The position numbers and the translations under genes are program-made. This document shows positions 40,133 through 49,483 of a stretch of 64,000 nucleotides of DNA, piece by piece (within the stretch, counting starts at the first letter, position 1; every line of letters begins with the position of its first letter). Source of the stretch: Pseudomonas urmiensis (GTDB lineage: Bacteria; Pseudomonadota; Gammaproteobacteria; Pseudomonadales; Pseudomonadaceae); assembly GCF_014268815.2 (NCBI RefSeq), contig NZ_JABWRE020000001.1, positions 67,001-131,000 on the forward strand, read 5' to 3'. Below the pieces are notes generated by a model. That model did not search any database. It saw only the letters and a list, made by a program, of their open reading frames with translations, and was not told where the DNA came from.

Positions 40133-41089
40133 TCATGCAGCCCCGATGCTGACCCAATAGCGCGTGCGGTAGTCGATCCGCAGCGGCAGGCTGCGCGCCA
40201 GCAGCTGGAGGATTTGCTCGGTGTCGGCCAGTTGATAGGTGCCGGACACTTTCAGATCGGCTACCTCAGGTGCGCAGCGCAACAGCCCCGGGCGATAACG
40301 CGACAGTTCAGCGGTAAATTCGCTGAGCGGCATTTGCTGCACGCTGAGTACGCCATCGGTCCAGCCCCAGGGGTCGCCATGCACCAGCGCTGGCTGGATT
40401 GCGCCGGACGCGGCCAGCTGCAGCACTTGGCCTGGGTGCACCTGGCGTAATGGCGCCGAGTTGGGCATCAGGGTGACCTCGCCGCGGCGCACCGCCAGTA
40501 ACAGGCCTTGAGCGTTTTCTCGCAGTAACAGTTGGCCGTCGTGGGTGCTCAACGCACCGAGTTGGGTGTCGATGATGAAAGGGCGTTTGTCGTTGGCATT
40601 GCTGTCCAGGGTCAGCTCGCCGCGAATCAGCGTCAGCAGGCGTTGATCGGCGCTGTAGCGCAAGTCGATGGCGCTGGCGGTGTTGAGCTGGATGCGGCTG
40701 CCGTCGCTGCCTTGCACGTCACGTCGCTCGCCAGTGGCGGTACTGCTGTCGGCCAGCAGGGCGGGTAGGCCCAGCGGCTCGCGCGCCGCCCAACCGAGGC
40801 TGCCACCCACCGCCAGGACGGCGAGCAGCTTGAGATGATCGCGCCGACTGATCTGCTGGCGCCGCCTGCCTTCGAGGGTGCGCCGGCTGAGGTCGCTGGG
40901 CAGGCCGGCGAGTTCGTCGCTCAGCGTGCTCACCCGCTGCCAGGCCAAGGCGTTGTGCGGGTGGCTGGCCAGCCACTGCTGGAACTGCCGCTCGGTGCGC
41001 GCACTGGGTTCGTCGAAACGTAGCTTCACCAGCCAGTCGATGGCTTGATCGACCTGGGCTTGTGCGGGAATGCGCTCAGGCGTCGGCAT
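40133..41089 (-). CDS. fecR: FecR-family anti-sigma/sigma regulator
   Basis: A 318-residue inner-membrane regulator. The N-terminal segment (1-80) binds the sigma factor. A single membrane span (about 88-103) is introduced by a twin-arginine-like motif SRRDHLK (81-87), which suggests Tat-dependent insertion as reported for FecR proteins. The periplasmic domain (GERRDVQGSDGSRIQLNTASAI) senses the receptor STN domain. The ATG at 41089 overlaps the fecI end by 14 bp, so translation is coupled. Confidence 0.9.
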   Translation of the reverse strand: MPTPERIPAQAQVDQAIDWLVKLRFDEPSARTERQFQQWLASHPHNALAWQRVSTLSDELAGLPSDLSRRTLEGRRRQQISRRDHLKLLAVLAVGGSLGWAAREPLGLPALLADSSTATGERRDVQGSDGSRIQLNTASAIDLRYSADQRLLTLIRGELTLDSNANDKRPFIIDTQLGALSTHDGQLLLRENAQGLLLAVRRGEVTLMPNSAPLRQVHPGQVLQLAASGAIQPALVHGDPWGWTDGVLSVQQMPLSEFTAELSRYRPGLLRCAPEVADLKVSGTYQLADTEQILQLLARSLPLRIDYRTRYWVSIGAA

Positions 41090-41591
41090 AGCGCAACCGA
41101 TAGCAGGTGCCCAGGGCCTTGGCCAAGTCACGTTCGATGGTCGCGCGCGAGACATCCAGGCGCAGGGCGATCTGGGCGATGCTCAGGCCATCGAGTTGGG
41201 CCAGTAGAAAAGCCTGGCGCACCCGCGGTTTCAACTGGTGCAGGGCACGGTCCAGGCGTTCGAGGGTGTCGAGAATCACCCGTCGATACTCTTCGCTGGG
41301 CGCCTCGCCTTCTGGCAAGTTGGCCAGGCTCTCTTGATAAGCCCGCTCCAGCGCCCGACGGCGGAACTGATCGATCATCAGGCCACGGGCGATGCTGCTC
41401 AGGTAGGCGCGTGGCTCTTTCAACGGCGAAACCTGGCGCGCCCGCAGCAGGCGCACGAAGGTGTCCTGGGCCAGGTCGGCGGCGTTCTCCCGGCAACCGA
41501 CCCGGGCCTTGAGCCAGCCGCGCAGCCAAGCATGATGGGACTGATAGAGCAGATCGATTTCGGCCGGCTTGAGCGTGTCGTTCATCTGCAT
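41076..41591 (-). CDS. fecI: FecI-type ECF sigma factor
   Basis: A 171-residue iron-starvation sigma factor: region 2 (about 13-80, DLAQDTFVRLLR) and region 4 (about 115-165, FLLAQLDGLSIAQIALRLDVSRATIERDL). It would direct RNA polymerase to the receptor gene when FecR is activated. The ATG at 41591 is used; the ATG at 41585 is possible. A Fur-like motif lies 35 bp upstream, as expected for this class. Confidence 0.92.
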   Translation of the reverse strand: MQMNDTLKPAEIDLLYQSHHAWLRGWLKARVGCRENAADLAQDTFVRLLRARQVSPLKEPRAYLSSIARGLMIDQFRRRALERAYQESLANLPEGEAPSEEYRRVILDTLERLDRALHQLKPRVRQAFLLAQLDGLSIAQIALRLDVSRATIERDLAKALGTCYRLRYADA

Positions 41592-41625
41592 CGTGGCAAC
41601 GGCCTTGACCCTGGAAGTAACTGCG

Positions 41626-41644
41626 TTTGTTAATAGTTCTCAAT
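41626..41644 (-). promoter_or_regulatory. Fur-like motif upstream of fecI
   Basis: On the minus strand ATTGAGAACTATTAACAAA. It matches the Fur 19-mer only moderately (about 11 of 19), but shares 16 of 19 bases with the site upstream of the orphan fecR. Confidence 0.55.
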
Positions 41645-41758
41645 TCTAGGCGGGGTCGATGAGCCAGGGCAACGGTATACCAGAAAATTATCGCGCAAGA
41701 TCCGGCGTTTCCCCGATAAACGGCTGGGCTAAAGTGATAATGCTGTTCACTTAAGATT

Positions 41759-41845
41759 TTTTGGGCCGCTCTGCGCCCCTTCGCGGGCAAGCCCGCTCCC
41801 ACAGGTATAGCGCCGCCGGTCCGAGCGGCGCAGAGCGGCCCAAAA
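41759..41845. repeat. 87-bp inverted repeat enclosing a REP element
   Basis: Perfect 19-bp arms TTTTGGGCCGCTCTGCGCC (41759-41777) and its complement (41827-41845) bracket one complete REP arm. It lies in the 325-bp gap between fecI and the AlkA-like gene; the rest of that gap holds the Fur-like motif and nothing else recognised. Confidence 0.8.
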
Positions 41846-41916
41846 GCAGGCGACAAGGGCTTTGAGTGAACCGTATTAGGGCTAAGATGAAGGTTTTCTG
41901 CACTGGGTAGTCGTCG

Positions 41917-42549
41917 ATGATTCTGGCCGATCTTTCGCCCGCCGCGTTTCGCGAAGCTGCAGATTATCTCGCGGCGCTCGATCCGCACTGGTCCCAGCAC
42001 ATTGCTGCGACCGGGCCATGCCTGCATCAGGCAACGCCCGGGCGCGAGCCCTATGAAGCGCTGGTGCGAGCGATTGCCTACCAGCAACTGCATGCGCGTG
42101 CGGCCGAGGCGATCCTGGGGCGGATGCTGGCACTGTTTCCTGGTTCGGCGTTTCCCAGCCCTGAACAACTGCTGGCGACCCGCCCCGAGGCGTTGCGCGC
42201 CTGTGGTTTTTCGGCGAGCAAGTTGGCGACCGTGCAGGGCATTGCCCAGGCCCGCCTGGAAGGTATCGTGCCCAGTCGTGAGCAAGCGCTGGGGCTTACC
42301 GATGAGGTGCTGATCGAGCGGCTGGTGACCTTGCGTGGAGTAGGGCGGTGGACAGTGGAGATGCTTTTGATCTACTGCCTGGAGCGCTCGGACATACTGC
42401 CTGTGGATGATTTCGGCGTGCGCGAAGGCTATCGGCGGATCAAGGGGCTGGACAAGGCGCCGACACCCGCCCAGATGAGATCGCTGGCCAGTGTGTGGAG
42501 CCCGCACCGGACGGTGGCCGCCTGGTATCTGTGGCGGGCGGTAGGTTGA
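41917..42549 (+). CDS. DNA-3-methyladenine glycosylase (AlkA/HhH-GPD type)
   Basis: A 210-residue base-excision repair glycosylase. The helix-hairpin-helix (LVTLRGVGRWTVEMLL, about 138-153) and the catalytic Asp in LPVDDFG (164-165) are intact. It lacks the N-terminal AlkA domain, so it is shorter than E. coli AlkA. It removes alkylated purines. It lies next to ada, consistent with an alkylation-repair unit. The ribosome site is weak. Confidence 0.87.
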   Translation: MILADLSPAAFREAADYLAALDPHWSQHIAATGPCLHQATPGREPYEALVRAIAYQQLHARAAEAILGRMLALFPGSAFPSPEQLLATRPEALRACGFSASKLATVQGIAQARLEGIVPSREQALGLTDEVLIERLVTLRGVGRWTVEMLLIYCLERSDILPVDDFGVREGYRRIKGLDKAPTPAQMRSLASVWSPHRTVAAWYLWRAVG

Positions 42550-42585
42550 TGGGGCTGCGCTGCCGCGCAGGGAAACAGGGTTCCA

Positions 42586-42740
42586 GCGTGGGAGCGGGCT
42601 TACCCCGCGATCACCGGCAAAGCCGGTGCCAAACGCTGCATCGCGGGGCAAGCCAGCTCCCACGCTGCCCCAGTCAAATCAAAGAATTATGTTTTGTTCC
42701 ATGAGAGCGGGCTTGCCTGCGAAGGGCCACGCAGCGGCCC
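42586..42740. repeat. cluster of three REP arms
   Basis: An opposed pair (42586-42665) with an ACCGGC/GCCGGT inner stem, plus a third partial arm (GAGAGCGGGCTTGCCTGCGA, near 42702). It fills the gap between the AlkA-like gene and ada. Confidence 0.85.
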
Positions 42741-42832
42741 AGTAATCATGAAGTTTACGCGCAAGAATCGGAGTGAACCCGGCATCGGCACCTGGCAATC
42801 TCACTCCCATCCACCGCCAGGAGCCACTCCCC

Positions 42833-43879
42833 ATGAAGCCCGCCTACGCCACCGACGCCGAGCGCTGGCTCGCCGTGCAAAACCGCGACAACAGCGCAGC
42901 CGGGCACTTCGTCTACGCCGTGCGCACCACGGGCATCTACTGCCAACCTGGCTGCAAGTCACGCCTGGCCAAACGCGAAAACGTCAGCTTCTTTGCTGAC
43001 CCTAGCGCCGCCGAAGCGGCAGGCTTTCGCGCCTGCCAACGCTGCGCTGGAGCATCCCGGCGCAGCGATCTGATCGCCCGCGCCTGTCGCCTGATCGAAG
43101 CCAGCGACAGCGCCCCCAACCTCGATCAGCTGGGCATCGAACTGTGCCTCAGCCCGTTCCACCTGCACCGCCTGTTCAAGGCCGAAACCGGCTTGACGCC
43201 AAAAGCCTACGCCTCGGCCTTCCGCGCCCAGCGCCTGCGCGATCGCCTGGGCGACAAAACCAGCTCGGTGACCGAGGCCATTTACGACGCCGGCTACAAC
43301 TCCAACAGCCGCTTCTACGAAAGCGCCGGCCAGCGTCTGGGCATGCTGCCCAAGCAGTACCGTGCAGGCGGCCAAGGGGCCATCATGCATTTCGCCCTTG
43401 GCCAATGCTCGCTGGGCGCCATTCTGGTGGCGCAGAGTCAGCGCGGTATCTGCGCCATTCTCCTGGGTGACGACCCTGAAGCGTTGCTCAATGACTTGCA
43501 GGATCAATTCCCCAAGGCGCAGCTGATCGGCGCTGATCCCGATTTCGAGCGCTTGATCGCCGTGATAGTGGGGTTCGTCGAGCAACCCGCCCTCGGTCTG
43601 GACCTGCCACTGGACGTTCAAGGCACAGCCTTTCAAGAGCGGGTCTGGCAGGCATTGCGTGAGGTCCCGGCAGGCCAGCGCGTCAGCTATAGCGAGATCG
43701 CCGAGCGTATCGGCGCGCCCAAGGCGGTCCGCGCGGTGGCGCAGGCCTGCGCTGCCAACCGCATCGCCGTGGCCATCCCTTGCCACCGGGTAGTGCGTCG
43801 GGATGGCGATATCAGTGGTTATCGCTGGGGGGGCGAGCGCAAGCGGCAATTGCTGGACCGAGAGACGGCACTCTCCTGA
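42833..43879 (+). CDS. ada: Ada: bifunctional DNA methyl-transferase and AraC-type activator
   Basis: A 348-residue protein. The N-terminal phosphotriester-repair domain has four zinc cysteines (37, 41, 68, 71), the first being the methyl acceptor. An AraC-type helix-turn-helix follows (about 80-180). The C-terminal O6-methylguanine methyltransferase domain has its active Cys317 in PCHRVV. When methylated it turns on the adaptive response to alkylation. The ATG at 42833 follows AGGAG. The neighbouring AlkA-like gene is a likely target. Confidence 0.95.
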   Translation: MKPAYATDAERWLAVQNRDNSAAGHFVYAVRTTGIYCQPGCKSRLAKRENVSFFADPSAAEAAGFRACQRCAGASRRSDLIARACRLIEASDSAPNLDQLGIELCLSPFHLHRLFKAETGLTPKAYASAFRAQRLRDRLGDKTSSVTEAIYDAGYNSNSRFYESAGQRLGMLPKQYRAGGQGAIMHFALGQCSLGAILVAQSQRGICAILLGDDPEALLNDLQDQFPKAQLIGADPDFERLIAVIVGFVEQPALGLDLPLDVQGTAFQERVWQALREVPAGQRVSYSEIAERIGAPKAVRAVAQACAANRIAVAIPCHRVVRRDGDISGYRWGGERKRQLLDRETALS

Positions 43880-43938
43880 TCACGCGCAGCAGCGTAGAAT
43901 TCCCCGCCAGTTGTGCTTGTGAACATTAGGGGATTTCA

Positions 43939-46341
43939 ATGAGGCGTATAAGCCTTGACCGTTTCTGCGTAGGGATTCTGGCCTTGCTCTTGTGGGTGGC
44001 CACACCGGCTTGGTCAGCGGGTGCTACCCCTGTGGGGCAATTGCTGGCCGGGGAAATGCCTGCGCTGGAAGAAAACGCCAGCCTGGAGCAACTGAGCGAC
44101 CGGCTCGACCAGATACGCCAGGGCGTGACCACCAATGCCAATGACGACCAGCTCTCGCAGTTGCGCCAGGCGGCCATGCAGGTGCAGCGCCAGGCCGATG
44201 CCCAGGTGGCATTGCGCACGACCGATCTGGAGCGCGTGGAAGACCAGCTCAAGGTGCTCGGCCCAGTGCTGCCGGACGAAGCCGACAGCATCACCCGCCA
44301 GCGTCAGCAACTGACCAGCGACAAGAAGGCCTTGCTCGCCCAGCAGCAGACCGCCACCCAGCTGACCCAGTCGGCGCGCGACCTGTCGACCCAGATCGTC
44401 AACCTGCGCCGCAGCCAGTTCAACTCGCAGATCACCAGCCGCGCGGCGAGCCCACTGAGCCCAGCATTCTGGTCGAGCTTTATCCGGCCGACCGACGATG
44501 ACGTTGCCCGCCTGCGGGCCCTGCGCGGCGAAGCAGCCGATGCCCTGGCCAGTGCCTTCAGCCCTGAAAACCGCTGGCTGTTCATCACCAGCCTGATCGC
44601 GGCGCTGCTGGTGTGGACCCTGGTAAGACGGGTACTCGAGCGGCTGCTGGCCGATGCGATGATCCGCTGGCTGCCTGAAGGTCGCCTGCGCCGCAGCGCC
44701 CTGGCCCTGAGCGTAAGCCTGGCGACCCTGGGCACCATTTCCGGCTCGGTGTCGCTGGTGCGTTGGGGCCTTGAGACCAGCGCCGAGCTGGGCGCCGACA
44801 TCGCCAGCCTGATCAACCATGTGTTGACCCTGGTGGTGTTCAGCGCCTTCATCACTGGCCTGGGCCGTGCCATGTTGATGCTGCAGCGTCCCTCTTGGCG
44901 TTTGCCGCCGATCCCGGACGAGGTGGCCAGTGCGCTGGGTTGGTTCCCGAAACTGCTGGCACTGGCGCTGATGGTGCTGCTCACCCAGGAGCGGATCAAC
45001 AGCGTGATCGGCACCAGCCTGGCGCTGACCCTGGCCACCAACGGCCTGACCGCCTTGGTGGTGGCGTCGATCTTCTTCGCCGCCTTGGTCCGCTACCGCC
45101 GAACCCGTCGCTTGCACAAGCTTGAGCGGCCGCCAGGCCTGGCCGGGCTGATCCCGTTCGTCATCGTCGTATGGTTGGCGCTGACCGTGTTGGCGCTGCT
45201 GACCGGTTACCTGACCCTGGCTTACTTCCTTACAGCCAAGCTGTTGTGGATCAGCGTGGTCGCGACCTGTGCCTACCTGCTGGTCACGGTGTTCGGCGAC
45301 CTCTGCGAAACTCTGCTTTCACCGCGCCAGCCGGGCGGTTTGGCGCTGGCCTCGGCACTCGGCCTGGCCCAGCGTCACCAAGCCCAGGCCAGCACCATCC
45401 TGGCCGGGATTGGCCGCACCTTGCTGTTGTTCGCCGCCGCGCTGCTCGCGCTGATGCCGTCGGGCACCAGCCCGGGTGAGCTGCTGATGAGCCTGGCCGA
45501 TTGGGATGGCAGCGGCGGTAAGGTGCTCGGTAACCTCAACATCGTTCCGCAGGATATCTTCCTGGCCTTGGCGATGTTCTTCGGTGGTCTGTTCGCCATT
45601 CGCGTGGTCAAGCGTTGGCTGAGCGAGCGCCTGCTGCCGGAAACCGACATGGATGCCGGCATGCGCGCGTCGCTGGTGACCCTGGTCGGTTACCTGGGCT
45701 TCCTGTTCCTGGCGATGCTGGTGATGTCGACCCTGCGCATCAACCTGACCAGCTTGACCTGGGTGGTCAGTGCGCTATCGGTCGGTATTGGTTTCGGTTT
45801 GCAGCAGATCGTGCAGAACTTCATTTCTGGCTTGATTCTGTTGACCGAGCGCCCGGTCAAAGTGGGCGATTGGGTCAGCCTTGCCGGGGTCGAAGGCGAC
45901 ATCCGCCGCATCAACGTGCGCGCCACCGAGATCCAGATGTCTGACCGCTCCACGGTAATCGTGCCGAACTCGCAGTTCATTTCGCAGAACGTGCGTAACG
46001 TGACCATGGGCAATGCGCTGGGGGTGGTGAGCATTACCCTGACCTTGCCGTTGGAGACCGACGCCAGCCAGGTGCGCGAGCTGTTGCTCAATGCCTACCG
46101 CGAGCATGAAGCGATCCTCGATGCACCGACGCCTTCGGTGACCTTCAAGGACCTCACCGCCAGTGGCATGGTGCTGAGTGTCAGCGGCTACGTGGCCAGC
46201 CCACGGCAGGTGTCGGGAGCGCGCAGTGATCTGCTGTTCACTGTGCTGGGGCGTCTGCGAGACGAAGACATTCCCTTGTCGTCGCCGCAGAGCATGGTGC
46301 TGGTGCAAGAAGGCCAGCGGCCGGCCGACGAGCCTGCTTGA
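43939..46341 (+). CDS. MscS-family mechanosensitive channel with DUF3772 N-terminus
   Basis: An 800-residue inner-membrane channel. A signal peptide (1-27, ...ATPAWSAGA) is followed by a periplasmic coiled-coil domain (DUF3772, about 30-200), many membrane segments, and a C-terminal MscS core (about 590-790) with the pore helix SALSVGIGFGLQQIVQNFISGLILL split across TM3 and the beta domain with RPVKVGDWV. It resembles the large E. coli MscM/MscK type. It would relieve turgor on hypo-osmotic shock. Confidence 0.9.
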   Translation: MRRISLDRFCVGILALLLWVATPAWSAGATPVGQLLAGEMPALEENASLEQLSDRLDQIRQGVTTNANDDQLSQLRQAAMQVQRQADAQVALRTTDLERVEDQLKVLGPVLPDEADSITRQRQQLTSDKKALLAQQQTATQLTQSARDLSTQIVNLRRSQFNSQITSRAASPLSPAFWSSFIRPTDDDVARLRALRGEAADALASAFSPENRWLFITSLIAALLVWTLVRRVLERLLADAMIRWLPEGRLRRSALALSVSLATLGTISGSVSLVRWGLETSAELGADIASLINHVLTLVVFSAFITGLGRAMLMLQRPSWRLPPIPDEVASALGWFPKLLALALMVLLTQERINSVIGTSLALTLATNGLTALVVASIFFAALVRYRRTRRLHKLERPPGLAGLIPFVIVVWLALTVLALLTGYLTLAYFLTAKLLWISVVATCAYLLVTVFGDLCETLLSPRQPGGLALASALGLAQRHQAQASTILAGIGRTLLLFAAALLALMPSGTSPGELLMSLADWDGSGGKVLGNLNIVPQDIFLALAMFFGGLFAIRVVKRWLSERLLPETDMDAGMRASLVTLVGYLGFLFLAMLVMSTLRINLTSLTWVVSALSVGIGFGLQQIVQNFISGLILLTERPVKVGDWVSLAGVEGDIRRINVRATEIQMSDRSTVIVPNSQFISQNVRNVTMGNALGVVSITLTLPLETDASQVRELLLNAYREHEAILDAPTPSVTFKDLTASGMVLSVSGYVASPRQVSGARSDLLFTVLGRLRDEDIPLSSPQSMVLVQEGQRPADEPA

Positions 46342-46380
46342 GCCTGCTGCGCAGTAAGTCAGTGTTTCAGCTTTGAGATC

Positions 46381-46402
46381 GAGCGCCGCACGAGCGGCGC
46401 TC
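46381..46402. terminator. hairpin between mscS-like gene and aldehyde dehydrogenase
   Basis: Perfect stem GAGCGCCGC/GCGGCGCTC with an ACGA loop between convergent genes; no T-run. Confidence 0.6.
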
Positions 46403-46437
46403 AGTCTCATGAACGCAGCACATTTAGCGGCCTGCGC

Positions 46438-47868
46438 TTAGCCCAGACACCGCGTCACATGCTTGACCGACTGATACGCCGCCAACCCCCAAGGCCCAAG
46501 CTCACGCCCGATCCCGCTGCCCTTGGTGCCGCCCCACGAGGTTTCAACGAACACCGCCTGCACCGAGTTGATCCACACATGCCCCACTTCCAGCGCATCG
46601 GCCACGCGCTCGGCGCGTTGCAAGTCGGCTGAGCAGACGGTGGCGACCAAGCCAAAACGGCTGTCGTTAGCCTGGGCAATGGCTTGCTGTTCAGTGCTGA
46701 AACGCCGAGCGCACAGCACCGGGCCAAAGATTTCTTCCAGCCACAGCCGGCTGTGTTCAGGCACATCGACATACAGCGTGGGGCTGACGAACCAGCCATC
46801 GCGATCGAGCACCTTGCCGCCCGCCAGGCACTGCAACCCCTCTTCCCGTGCAGTGGCAAAGTAGCCGGCAACCTTCAGCCATTGCGCCTGGCTGGTCAGC
46901 GGCCCCATCTGCACCTCTTCAGTCAGGGGATTACCTACCTGCATCGTCTCCAGCGCTGCTTGCAAGCGCGCCAGCAGTGCATCGGCAATGCCGTCCTGGA
47001 CCAGCAGGCGCGAGGTCGCCGAGCACATCTGTCCGGCGTTCCAGGTGATACCGGCAATGATCCATTGCACCGCCTGCTCGACATCGCAATCGTCGAACAC
47101 GACGATCGCCGACTTGCCACCCAGCTCCAGCGTCACCGGCCGACACTGCGCCGCGCTGGCGCGCATCACCTGGCTGCCAACGCCATTGCTGCCGGTGAAC
47201 GACAGCTTGTCCAAGCCGCTATGGCTGCTCAGTGCCGCACCGGTTTCGGCCTTGCCGTTGACGATGTTCAGCACGCCTGCCGGTAAGCCAAGTACGTCGG
47301 CAATCTGGCCGTAGGCTTGCTCGATCAGCGGGGTGACTTCCGAGGGCTTGAGCACCACCGTGCAGCCAGCTGCCAGGGCAGGGGCGAGCTTCCAGGCGCT
47401 GGTCACCAGCGGGAAGTTCCACGGCACGATCAGGCCCACCACGCCGACCGGCTCCAGGCGCGTGCGCGCACTGAAGCCAGGCACCGCCAGCGGCACGTCG
47501 CGATTCTTCTCTGGGAGTTGCTCGGCAAGATCGGCGTAGTAGGCGAAAGTCGCCACGGCATCGTCCAGATCGATCTCGGCCTCATGGCGCGGCTTGCCGT
47601 TGTTGCGCATCTGCAAGGCGATCAGCGGGTCGCGGCGCGCGCCGAGTTGCTCGGCGAAACCGCGCAGCAGCGCCGCCCTTGCAGCGGCAGAGGTCTGCTT
47701 CCAAGCCGGCAGGGCGCGGCGGGCGGCTGCCACTGCCTGGTCGACTTGCGCAGTGCTGGCCGACATCAGTTCGGCGAAGGGCAAGCCCAGCGCTGGCTCA
47801 TGCACCGTGATGCAGTCGTTGCCTTGGCCTTCGACCCAGCGGCCGTCGATGTAGTGAGGAGTGGTCAT
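46438..47868 (-). CDS. aldehyde dehydrogenase (betaine-aldehyde type)
   Basis: A 476-residue NAD(P)-dependent aldehyde dehydrogenase. The catalytic Cys282 in NAGQMCSATSR and the general base Glu248 in LELGGKS are intact; the coenzyme motif is FTGSNGVGSQV. It most resembles betaine- and gamma-aminobutyraldehyde-type enzymes, so the substrate may be an amino-aldehyde. It is the last gene of a minus-strand operon with the NCS1 permease (13 bp upstream) and an NTF2-like protein, so it probably handles an aldehyde derived from the imported compound. Confidence 0.85.
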   Translation of the reverse strand: MTTPHYIDGRWVEGQGNDCITVHEPALGLPFAELMSASTAQVDQAVAAARRALPAWKQTSAAARAALLRGFAEQLGARRDPLIALQMRNNGKPRHEAEIDLDDAVATFAYYADLAEQLPEKNRDVPLAVPGFSARTRLEPVGVVGLIVPWNFPLVTSAWKLAPALAAGCTVVLKPSEVTPLIEQAYGQIADVLGLPAGVLNIVNGKAETGAALSSHSGLDKLSFTGSNGVGSQVMRASAAQCRPVTLELGGKSAIVVFDDCDVEQAVQWIIAGITWNAGQMCSATSRLLVQDGIADALLARLQAALETMQVGNPLTEEVQMGPLTSQAQWLKVAGYFATAREEGLQCLAGGKVLDRDGWFVSPTLYVDVPEHSRLWLEEIFGPVLCARRFSTEQQAIAQANDSRFGLVATVCSADLQRAERVADALEVGHVWINSVQAVFVETSWGGTKGSGIGRELGPWGLAAYQSVKHVTRCLG

Positions 47869-47881
47869 GGGCGAATTCCAG

Positions 47882-49384
47882 TCAGGCCATTTCGGCAGCA
47901 GGGGTTACCGGCATGTGTGGGGTGCTTTTGCAGCGCACCCAGCGCGGGCCTAGAGGGCCATACACGCCAGCAGGTTCAGGGAACAGATTGAGCAGGAGCA
48001 GGTACAGCACAGCGGCGATTCCCAGGGTTACCGGCAGGCTCAGGTCGATGCCTGCGGCCAGTTCGCCAAGCGGGCCGACGAACTGCCCCGGCAGGTTGAC
48101 GAAGCACAGGCCGACCGCCGCGCTCGGCAGCCAGGCGCCCATGCCACGCCAGTTCCAGCCATGCAGGAACCAGTAGTGACCGCCACGCTGGCCGCGGGTG
48201 AACACCTGCAGATCATCGGCATGGTAGAAGCCGCGACGGGTGATCAGGCCGAGGATCATGATCACCATCCATGGGCTGGTGCAGGTGATGATCAGCACGG
48301 CGAAGGTCGACACGCTCTGCACCAGGTTGAAGGTGAAGCGCCCCAGGAAGATGAAGCCAATGGCTGCAACGCCAATCAGCAAAGTGGCACCTGCGCGGCT
48401 GAGCAGTCGGGGGAACACGCTGGACATGTCCAGGCCGGTGCCATACAAGGCGGTGGTGCCGGTGGACATGCCGCCGATTACCGCGATCAGGCACACGGGC
48501 AGGAAGAACCAGCTCGGCGAAATGGCCAGCAGCCCGCCGACGTAGTTGTTGGCGGCGATGTAGTCCGGCGCCTGGCTGGCCACCAGGGTGGCGGTGCACA
48601 GGCCAAACAGGAACGGGATCAAGGTGGCCGCCTGGGCGGCGATCACCGCCAGCATGATGCGCGCCTTGGGCGTCTTACGCGGGATGTAGCGCGACCAGTC
48701 GCCGAGAAACGCGCCAAACGACACCGGGTTGCTCATGGCCAGGATCGCCGCCCCGACGAAGGCCGCCCAGAAGCCTGCCTGGCCGAGATTGACGCTACCG
48801 GCAAAGCCCGCGTCGAAAGGCCCGGCGAAGGCGAAGAGGCCCAGCAGGAACAACAGGCTGGAGGCCCACACGGCGATCTTGTTGACCCACAGCATGAAGC
48901 GGAAACCAAAGATGCACACCACCAGCACCAGCACCGCGAACAAGCCATAGGCCAGGCCCAGGGTCAGGTCGGTTTCCGGCAGCCCGGCCAGGCGCTTGGC
49001 GCCGCCGACCAGGGCATCGCCCGAGCTCCACACCGACAGCGAGAAGAACGCCACGGCAGTCAGCAGTGACAGGAACGAGCCGACGATACGCCCGTGCACG
49101 CCGAAATGCGCGCCGGACGACACCGCATTGTTGGTGCCGTTGAGCGCGCCGAACAGGCCCATCGGGGCGAGGATCAAGGCGCCGATGCCGACCCCCAGCA
49201 GAATCGCCCAGACGCCGGCCTGGAACGACAGGCCGAACAGCACCGGGAAGCTCCCCAGTACCGCAGTGGCGAAGGTATTGGCGCCGCCGAAGATCAGGCG
49301 GAACAGGTCAAGCGGGGTGGCGTCGCGTTGATCGTCGGGGATCTGTTCGACGCCATTGGTCTCGATACCGGTCGAGTGGCTCAT
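47882..49384 (-). CDS. NCS1-family permease (purine/cytosine/allantoin type)
   Basis: A 500-residue inner-membrane transporter with about 12 hydrophobic segments. Typical NCS1 features include FGANTFATAV-like start (IFGGANTFATAVLG), SFGAFLGDWSRYIPRK and a hydrophilic region after segment 10 (RRGFYHADDLQVFTRG). Family members take up nucleobases, hydantoins and related nitrogenous rings. The substrate is not decidable from sequence. It lies between the NTF2-like gene and the aldehyde dehydrogenase and probably shares their operon. Confidence 0.87.
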   Translation of the reverse strand: MSHSTGIETNGVEQIPDDQRDATPLDLFRLIFGGANTFATAVLGSFPVLFGLSFQAGVWAILLGVGIGALILAPMGLFGALNGTNNAVSSGAHFGVHGRIVGSFLSLLTAVAFFSLSVWSSGDALVGGAKRLAGLPETDLTLGLAYGLFAVLVLVVCIFGFRFMLWVNKIAVWASSLLFLLGLFAFAGPFDAGFAGSVNLGQAGFWAAFVGAAILAMSNPVSFGAFLGDWSRYIPRKTPKARIMLAVIAAQAATLIPFLFGLCTATLVASQAPDYIAANNYVGGLLAISPSWFFLPVCLIAVIGGMSTGTTALYGTGLDMSSVFPRLLSRAGATLLIGVAAIGFIFLGRFTFNLVQSVSTFAVLIITCTSPWMVIMILGLITRRGFYHADDLQVFTRGQRGGHYWFLHGWNWRGMGAWLPSAAVGLCFVNLPGQFVGPLGELAAGIDLSLPVTLGIAAVLYLLLLNLFPEPAGVYGPLGPRWVRCKSTPHMPVTPAAEMA

Positions 49385-49483
49385 GATGATGCTCCAGCGC
49401 GGTTGTTGTAGGTCGGCGCAGTGCGCAGACCCTCTTGTGGGTGCGTTGGCAGTGGCGGCAGGGCCGCAAAGGCTAAAACGGTT

